NCBI RefSeq assembly: GCF_019303475.1
Contig: NZ_JABLSI010000042.1
Location: 1-54,499 of the forward strand
Direction of reading: 5' to 3'
DNA from: Streptomyces sp. JJ38
GTDB taxonomy: Bacteria; Actinomycetota; Actinomycetes; Streptomycetales; Streptomycetaceae
Length of the DNA: 54,499 bases
Shown here: piece by piece, positions 49,836 through 54,499 of the stretch
Position numbering within the stretch: the stretch's first letter is position 1
How the letters are laid out: each line of letters starts with the position of its first letter
Notes under the pieces: model-generated
Databases searched by the model: none
The model's input: only the letters and a program-made list of their open reading frames with translations
Told to the model about the DNA's origin: nothing
Made by a program: the position numbers and the translations under genes

Positions 49836-51666
49836 CCCCTCCGGCAGGCTCCCGCTGCGCAAGCGGCTGCTGTTTCGCCTGTTCCTGGTCTCCGCGCTGG
49901 TCGGGGCGTGCAGTGTCGCGGCAACGGCCTGGCTCACCGCGCGGACCGCGACCGGGGCGATCGAGCGGGAACAGGGACAGGCCGCCGCCGACGACGCCCG
50001 GATCCGGGACCAGCTCCTGGGGTACGCCGCCACCCACCCGACCTGGCGCGCGGTAGCACCAAGGGTGCGCCGTCTGTCCGAGGAGACCGGTCGGCACATC
50101 GTCCTGACCTCCCTGGACCACCAGACCCTCGCCGACTCCGCCCCACACCGCCCACCGTCTTCCGCACGTCCCGCGACCGTGCTGGACCCGCTCTCCGTCG
50201 GCGCGGCCTCGCCCGACGTCCAGGGCACCGGCGGCCGGATCGACCCACGCGCGGTGGGGCCCTACCGACTTACGGTGGCCGAACGCAGCCGCCTTCACCG
50301 CTACGCCGAACAGGAAACGGCGTGCCTGGAGGCGAACGGCATCAGGGCCGCCATCGACACCGCCCCCAGCGGACGCCCCACCATCCGCCACCTGGGCCGC
50401 TCCGAAACCCCCGCTGCCGCCCCCCAGTGCGAACGGATCCTGGAGCGGACCACGACAGAAACCGAGCGAAAGGCCCTCGACCAGCTCAACGCCCTCGTGG
50501 CCCAGTGCCTGAAAGGAACGGGCATCTCGGGCATTCGGGTTAACGTCGACTTCTCCTGGTCCGGGGCGACGGGCGGCTCGACAGCGGTCAGCGACGACAC
50601 CATTGCCTCCTGCGTCGCCGACAGCCGCCGCGAGCAGCTCACATCCCACGTCGCCCCGCCTGCCAGACTGTTCCTGGGGTCGGCCGGTGAAGCCGACCGA
50701 ACCTCCTTCGGGCTCTCCTCCCGAAGCACGGCCGAGGTCACCCTCCTGGCGGCCCTGGTGTTCGCCCTCGCGCTGGGCGCCGCGGTCCTGGCGGCTTTCC
50801 CGGTCGTACGGCCGCTGCACAGTCTGACCCGTGCGGCACGGGAACTGAAGGCCGCGGACGTCCACCCGCCCGTGCCGGTCCGCGGCAACGACGAGATCGG
50901 CCAGCTCACCACAGCCTTCAACGAACTGTCCGAACATCGTGCGCGGCTGGAAAGCCAGCGCAAGGCCATGATCAGCGACATCGCCCACGAGCTGCGCACC
51001 CCGCTCAGCAACATCCGCGGCTGGCTGGAAGCAGCTCAGGACGGCATCGCGACCGTGGACGCCACCTACCTCGCCTCCCTCCACGACGAAGCCCTCGTCC
51101 TCCAGCACGTCATCGACGATCTGCGTGATCTCACCGCCCTCGACAGCGGCCGGCTGACTTTGCACACCGAACCGACCCCCGTGCGTGCCCTCCTCGAGCA
51201 GGTCGTGACCGGCCACCAAGCCCGAGCGGACGCCGGACGGATCACCCTCGCCGTCGACGCCGAGGACCTGTGGCTGGACGCCGACCCCGTACGGCTTCGC
51301 CAGGTCATCGGCAACCTCGTGGCCAACGCCCTCCGGCACACACCCCCGGGCGGCACGGTCACGCTGAGCGGCTGCCTCGCCGACCCTGAGGAGGGGCCCA
51401 CCGGGGCGAGACAAGGCGTCCGCATCGAGGTCCGCGACACCGGCTCCGGGATCGCCGAGGACGACCTGCCGCATGTCTTCGACCGCTTCTGGCGCGCGGA
51501 CAAGTCCCGCTCCCGACAGTCCGGCGGCAGCGGGCTCGGCCTGGCCATCGTGCGCGACCTCACCGAGCTGCACGGCGGCTCCGTACACGTCAGCAGCACA
51601 CCGGGGCAAGGCACCGTGTTCACGCTCCGCCTGCCCGGAAGACGGAAGCACCAGGAACCGGCATAA
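49822..51666 (+). CDS. Sensor histidine kinase with large Cys-containing extracellular domain
   Basis: A 614-residue kinase. One membrane helix (LLFRLFLVSALVGACSVAAT) near the N-terminus and a second near residue 310 (EVTLLAALVFALALGAAVLA) bracket an extracellular domain of about 260 residues with four Cys (ETACLEANG, APQCERI, VAQCLKG, IASCVAD), probably two disulfides. HAMP, HisKA with H389 (MISDIAHELRTPLSNIR) and HATPase with NLVANALRHTPPG, DTGSGIAEDDLP and SGLGLAIV follow. ATG at 49822 has GGGAG; a GTG at 49795 is the alternative. Ligand unknown. Confidence 0.92.
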   Translation: MPGPDPSGRLPLRKRLLFRLFLVSALVGACSVAATAWLTARTATGAIEREQGQAAADDARIRDQLLGYAATHPTWRAVAPRVRRLSEETGRHIVLTSLDHQTLADSAPHRPPSSARPATVLDPLSVGAASPDVQGTGGRIDPRAVGPYRLTVAERSRLHRYAEQETACLEANGIRAAIDTAPSGRPTIRHLGRSETPAAAPQCERILERTTTETERKALDQLNALVAQCLKGTGISGIRVNVDFSWSGATGGSTAVSDDTIASCVADSRREQLTSHVAPPARLFLGSAGEADRTSFGLSSRSTAEVTLLAALVFALALGAAVLAAFPVVRPLHSLTRAARELKAADVHPPVPVRGNDEIGQLTTAFNELSEHRARLESQRKAMISDIAHELRTPLSNIRGWLEAAQDGIATVDATYLASLHDEALVLQHVIDDLRDLTALDSGRLTLHTEPTPVRALLEQVVTGHQARADAGRITLAVDAEDLWLDADPVRLRQVIGNLVANALRHTPPGGTVTLSGCLADPEEGPTGARQGVRIEVRDTGSGIAEDDLPHVFDRFWRADKSRSRQSGGSGLGLAIVRDLTELHGGSVHVSSTPGQGTVFTLRLPGRRKHQEPA

Positions 51667-51676
51667 CCGGGCAACA

Positions 51677-51704
51677 GCACCAGCCCCGCCGGGGTCGCTG
51701 GTGC
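51677..51704 (+). terminator. Hairpin after the histidine kinase
   Basis: GCACCAGC (51677-51684) pairs with GCTGGTGC (51697-51704) with a G/C-rich loop that can extend the stem with one bulge. Confidence 0.5.
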
Positions 51705-51834
51705 GCGGTCCAGGAGTGCTTCCAGCCGGGAGAGGGAGGTGCGGAGCAGGTGGGGGCGGCCGGGACCGTCCAGCTCACGGCGGCGGAGATTCGGCGATTC
51801 CTGGCAGCTCCTCGTGCCAGGCCCCCGCACCCGC
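51705..51834 (-). other. Rearrangement junction with a coding-like minus-strand scrap
   Basis: On the minus strand this segment encodes RRRELDGPGRPHLLRTSLSR then LEALLDRAPATPAGLVLLPG, with coding-like composition but no start or stop of its own. It abuts the truncated ABC ATPase on the other strand and is probably the remnant of whatever replaced the 5' part of that gene. I do not recognise the family. Confidence 0.35.
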
Positions 51835-52329
51835 GCGGACACCGAGTTCGGGCTGCGCCTGGCCGGTGTGCCCCGGACCGAGCGGCGGCAACGGGCCGAG
51901 CACTACATCGAGCTCGTGGGCCTGACCCGCTTCGCCGACGCCCTGCCGCGCACGCTCTCCGGCGGCATGCGCCAGCGCTGCGCCATCGCCCGTGCCTACG
52001 CCGTCGACCCACGCATCCTGCTGATGGACGAGCCGTTCGGAGCGCTGGACGCACTCACCCGCGTCCAGCTCCAAGATCAGCTGCTCGACGCCTGGAGCAG
52101 GGACAAACGCACCGTCATGTTCATCACGCACGACGTCGACGAGGCCGTCTACCTCGGCGGCCGGGTCGTGGTTCTGGCGGCCCGCCCCGGCCGGATCCAC
52201 CGCCAGATCCCGGTGAACCTGCCCTACCCGCGGACCGAGGAGGTCCGGCTGTCCAAGGCGTTCGCCGAGATCCGCAACGAGGTCTGGACCTCCGTCTACC
52301 ACCAGGACCAGGAAGGCACCCCCGCGTGA
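51835..52329 (+). pseudogene. 5'-truncated ABC transporter ATPase (nitrate/sulfonate/taurine type)
   Basis: The recognisable sequence begins DTEFGLRLAGVPRTERRQRA and continues with the signature LSGGMRQRCAIARAYAVDPR, Walker B ILLMDEPFGALDALTR and the switch His in MFITHDVDEAVYLGGR. Walker A and the first 100 or so residues are missing; sequence upstream of 51835 is unrelated. So it cannot bind ATP normally. The 3' end overlaps the substrate-binding protein gene by 4 bp. No permease gene is present in the window. Confidence 0.85.
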
Positions 52330-53294
52330 AACCCAGAACCAGCAGACACCGCCTGCTCGCCACTGCCCTGGCCGCCCTCGCCCCCCTCACCGCGTGCAGC
52401 GACGACGGCGGCGCAGCCGACGGAAGCGGCGGCGACACCACCCGGGTCGACATCGGCTACATCGCCGACTACAACGGTACCTCCCTGGTGGCGATAGCCA
52501 CCGACCAGGGACTGTGGAAGAAGCAGGGGCTCGACCCGAAGCTGAAGAAGTTCACCAACGGCCCCATCCAGGTCCAGGCACTCAACGCCGGAGACCTCGA
52601 CATCGCCTACCTCGGCCCGGGCGCCGCCTGGCTCCCCGCCTCCGGCCAGGCGAAGATCATCGCGATCAACAGCCTCGGCGAAGCCGACCGGCTGATTGCC
52701 CAGCCAGGCAAGGGCATCACGACGGTCGCCGACCCGAAGGGCAAGAAGGTCGGCGTGCCCGAGGGCACCAGCGGCGACATGATCCTTCAACTCGCGCTGG
52801 AGAAGGCAGGCATGACGCCCGGCGACGTGGAGAAGGTCCCGATGGACTCGGGCACCCTGGTCTCCGCCTTCGTCTCCGGGCAGATCGACGCGGCCGGAAT
52901 CTGGTACCCGAACGTCTCCACCATCGAAGCCAGGAAGCCGGACCTCGTCACCCTGGCCACGAACGCCGATTTCGCACCGGAGATCTCCTTCCCCAGCATG
53001 TACGTCGCCTCCAACGACATGGCCGACAGCGAGAAACACACCGTCAGCAAGGTCGTGAAGGTGCTGCAGGAGGCCAACGACCTGCGCGCCCAGGACCCGG
53101 CTGCCGCCATCAAGACCACCGCCGCCTTCCTCGGCCTGCCCGAAGCCCCGCTCAAAGCCGAAGCCGAACACGTCCAGACCCTCACCACAGCCGAACTGGC
53201 CACTGCCACCGAGGACGGATCGGTCGACGGCTGGCTCAACGGGCTGCCCCAGACGTTCTACCTGGCGGACCTGTACACCACCGCAGCGAAATAG
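52326..53294 (+). CDS. ABC transporter substrate-binding lipoprotein (SsuA/TauA/NMT1-like)
   Basis: A 322-residue lipoprotein. The signal peptide ends LAALAPLTAC with the lipid-accepting C24, cleaved by Lsp after acylation and a substrate of Lnt. The mature part is a periplasmic-binding-protein type 2 fold (DIGYIADYNGTSLVAIATDQ, LDIAYLGPGAAWLPASG, VGVPEGTSGDMILQLAL, GQIDAAGIWYPNVSTIEA), as in sulfonate, taurine, nitrate or aromatic-compound binders. The GTG start is fixed by GTGA overlap with the ATPase remnant. Because the ATPase is truncated and no permease is seen, this may be an orphan. Confidence 0.88.
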   Translation: MKPRTSRHRLLATALAALAPLTACSDDGGAADGSGGDTTRVDIGYIADYNGTSLVAIATDQGLWKKQGLDPKLKKFTNGPIQVQALNAGDLDIAYLGPGAAWLPASGQAKIIAINSLGEADRLIAQPGKGITTVADPKGKKVGVPEGTSGDMILQLALEKAGMTPGDVEKVPMDSGTLVSAFVSGQIDAAGIWYPNVSTIEARKPDLVTLATNADFAPEISFPSMYVASNDMADSEKHTVSKVVKVLQEANDLRAQDPAAAIKTTAAFLGLPEAPLKAEAEHVQTLTTAELATATEDGSVDGWLNGLPQTFYLADLYTTAAK

Positions 53295-53305
53295 CCACCC
53301 GACCC

Positions 53306-53346
53306 GTGGGTACGGCCCGGCACCGCCCGCTGTGGGCCGTACCCAC
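53306..53346 (+). terminator. Hairpin after the substrate-binding protein gene
   Basis: A perfect 13-bp stem (53306-53318 with 53334-53346) with a 15-nt loop, 11 nt after the stop and just before the DUF202 pair. Confidence 0.75.
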
Positions 53347-53372
53347 CACGGGGCAGCACACGAGGACACCCC

Positions 53373-53732
53373 ATGCCCATCGCCACCTGGTGGCGCCGCG
53401 AGCGCCTGCACACCACCGGAGCCGAACCCGACTACCGCTTCACCCTCGCCAACGAGCGCACCCTTCTCGCTCACCTGTGTACCGCCCTCGCACTGATGGC
53501 AGCGGGCGGCGCCGTCGTCGAACTCACCACCCTGCCCGGACGCACGGGACTGGGCGTCCTCCTCATCGCGGCCGGCGGTCTCCACTCCGCTCTCTCCCAC
53601 CGCCGCTGGCGCGGGGCCGAACACGCCATCCGCACCAACGCGCCACTCCCCGGCACCCGCCTGCCCTGGACGGCCGCCTGCGTGCTGGCCGCCGCCGCGC
53701 TCGCCCTGACCACTGCCCTGGTCAGCGGATGA
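53373..53732 (+). CDS. DUF202 (YidH-like) membrane protein
   Basis: A 119-residue protein with PDYRFTLANERTLLAHLCTA, the DUF202 signature, and three membrane helices with a basic loop (SHRRWRGAEHAI). The family is of unknown function. Its stop overlaps the ATG of a second DUF202 gene, so the two form a pair. GAGGA precedes the ATG. Confidence 0.85.
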   Translation: MPIATWWRRERLHTTGAEPDYRFTLANERTLLAHLCTALALMAAGGAVVELTTLPGRTGLGVLLIAAGGLHSALSHRRWRGAEHAIRTNAPLPGTRLPWTAACVLAAAALALTTALVSG

Positions 53733-53998
53733 CCCCGCCGGCGCGCGACCCCGGCCTACAGCCCGAACGCACCGCCCTCGCCTGGCAGCGCACCGCGCTC
53801 GCCGTCGCGACCAGCGCGGCGCTCCTGCTCCGCCTCGGCCCCTGGGCGACGGCAGCGACGACCGTCCTGCTCACCGCGGCGGCCGTCATGACGCTGCGGA
53901 GCCCGGAACGCCAGGCCGCCCTCGTCTGCGCGCTCCCCGCCGTTACCGCGCTGCTGCTGGCGCTCGCCCTCGTCCTGCGGACCCGCCAGGGATCGTGA
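53729..53998 (+). CDS. DUF202 membrane protein, second of pair
   Basis: An 89-residue protein with GLQPERTALAWQRTALAVAT, the short form of the DUF202 signature, and three helices. Tandem long/short DUF202 pairs are common in actinobacteria and may form a hetero-oligomer. ATGA overlap with the upstream gene. A transposase relic lies immediately after the stop. Confidence 0.85.
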   Translation: MTPPARDPGLQPERTALAWQRTALAVATSAALLLRLGPWATAATTVLLTAAAVMTLRSPERQAALVCALPAVTALLLALALVLRTRQGS

Positions 53999-53999
53999 G

Positions 54000-54120
54000 A
54001 ATCCGCAGCGGCGTCCCGTCCGGGCGGGCCAGGCCCTGTACGTTCATGCCGTGGTGGCGGTGCTTCAACGAGGAGTACGGCTCATCGGCGGCCACCTGGA
54101 CCCTGTCCGGATGGCTGGGG
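54000..54120 (-). pseudogene. IS5-like transposase relic
   Basis: The minus strand reads VAADEPYSSLKHRHHGMNVQ then GLARPDGTPLRIL, matching the YSGKHRRHGMNVQVLADPxGRL block before the second catalytic Asp of IS5-type transposases. Neither terminal inverted repeats nor the rest of the gene is visible. Confidence 0.55.
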
Positions 54121-54427
54121 TGAAGCGCAGGTCTTCGGGAACCTGGGTGGGGACTCTCCCCGACCGTGAACACGAACAGCAACCATGCCGCCGCTGCCGT
54201 TGCGACCCTGGGGCCCGGGCTGGTTCACCCGTGGTCCGTCCGGCCCCGACCGGATGATCTCTTCCCTGGAACCAGCTCAGGCAACCAGTGCGTGGACCGG
54301 ACGTTGGCGGCGGTGGTGTGGCTCCCGCGTCGTGCCACGCGTCGCAGGACACGCTCTGCCTGCCGCGAGGCCGCACCGGGCTCAGGCTCTCTGGTGCCGC
54401 CACGCGGCGGCCGGCTTCAGGAGTGTG
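54121..54427. other. Degenerate region between transposase relic and terminal hairpin
   Basis: About 300 bp without an acceptable gene. Probably part of the same decayed insertion. Confidence 0.35.
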
Positions 54428-54467
54428 CCTTCGCCTCGCCGGGAGGGGGTCCCCGGCGAGGCGAAGG
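54428..54467. terminator. 16-bp perfect hairpin near the window end
   Basis: Left arm 54428-54443 and right arm 54452-54467 are perfectly complementary, with an 8-nt loop AGGGGGTC. This is the longest perfect stem noticed in the window. It is probably a bidirectional terminator belonging to a gene beyond the window. Confidence 0.65.
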
Positions 54468-54499
54468 AGGCCCGGGGCGGTCGGGCGCGGCAGACGGAG

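Noticed and set aside
1..54499. tRNA, rRNA, riboswitch or CRISPR elements
   Set aside because: Read for cloverleaf-like arms, rRNA motifs and regularly spaced repeats on both strands; none was convincing.

Overview
The window looks like a chromosomal segment from a Streptomyces or close relative. GC is very high with strong G/C bias at third codon positions, GTG starts are common, there are many 4-bp ATGA/GTGA stop/start overlaps, and the first block has the actinobacterial order lnt-ppm-fxsA / rbpA / MFS. I saw no tRNA, rRNA or CRISPR array.

Layout. 1-8.5 kb is core-like: apolipoprotein N-acyltransferase (5' end outside the window), polyprenol-phosphate mannosyltransferase, FxsA, the RNA polymerase-binding protein RbpA with a textbook SigR promoter, an MFS transporter, a glycerophosphodiesterase coupled to a YczE-type membrane protein, and a divergent MocR regulator. 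8.5-10.7 kb holds an FtsK/SpoIIIE-like protein whose P-loop has lost its lysine, with two paralogous 64-residue membrane proteins. 10.9-23 kb is mixed housekeeping and stress: VOC protein, PAP2 phosphatase, two tiny zinc-ribbon proteins, a RibD/DHFR-like reductase, DUF427, a SigB/SigF-type sigma factor, an S4-domain protein, a CoA-disulfide-reductase-like flavoprotein, a GT4 glycosyltransferase with a partner, an FUSC transporter, an S66 peptidase and a GNAT. 23.1-24.7 kb is a three-cistron sigma-factor module of unknown purpose. 24.9-34.6 kb holds RNase HI with a zinc ribbon, methyltransferases, VOC proteins, a TetR/VOC divergent pair with twin palindromic operators, an aldo/keto reductase and a GlxA-type regulator with a hydrolase.

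30.6-40.5 kb is a graveyard of mobile DNA: IS5-like, IS21-like and other transposase relics, a deletion-fused Tn554-type recombinase with its intact third protein, a helicase-associated-domain scrap and a decayed methyltransferase. Embedded in it, apparently intact, is a two-gene cassette (37900-39860) resembling the Streptomyces telomere-replication pair Tap/Tpg. Its larger protein has an XRE helix-turn-helix followed by motifs resembling family-B DNA polymerase motifs A, B and C. This is the most intriguing system in the window.

40.6-54.5 kb carries two convergent, overlapping paralogous LysR genes, two secreted alpha/beta hydrolases, a cold-shock-domain protein with an export signal, a luciferase-like monooxygenase/hemerythrin fusion broken by one extra C in a C7 tract, an OmpR/EnvZ-type two-component system, a truncated ABC ATPase with an intact lipoprotein substrate-binding protein, two DUF202 membrane proteins and another transposase relic.

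Functional links visible here are modest. Lnt would finish acylation of lipoproteins such as the substrate-binding protein at 52326. SigR controlling rbpA ties the start of the window to thiol-oxidative stress. Most other modules are self-contained operons. Three genes (24928, 46323, 32174) are broken. The first two breaks lie in C homopolymers and could be sequencing errors.
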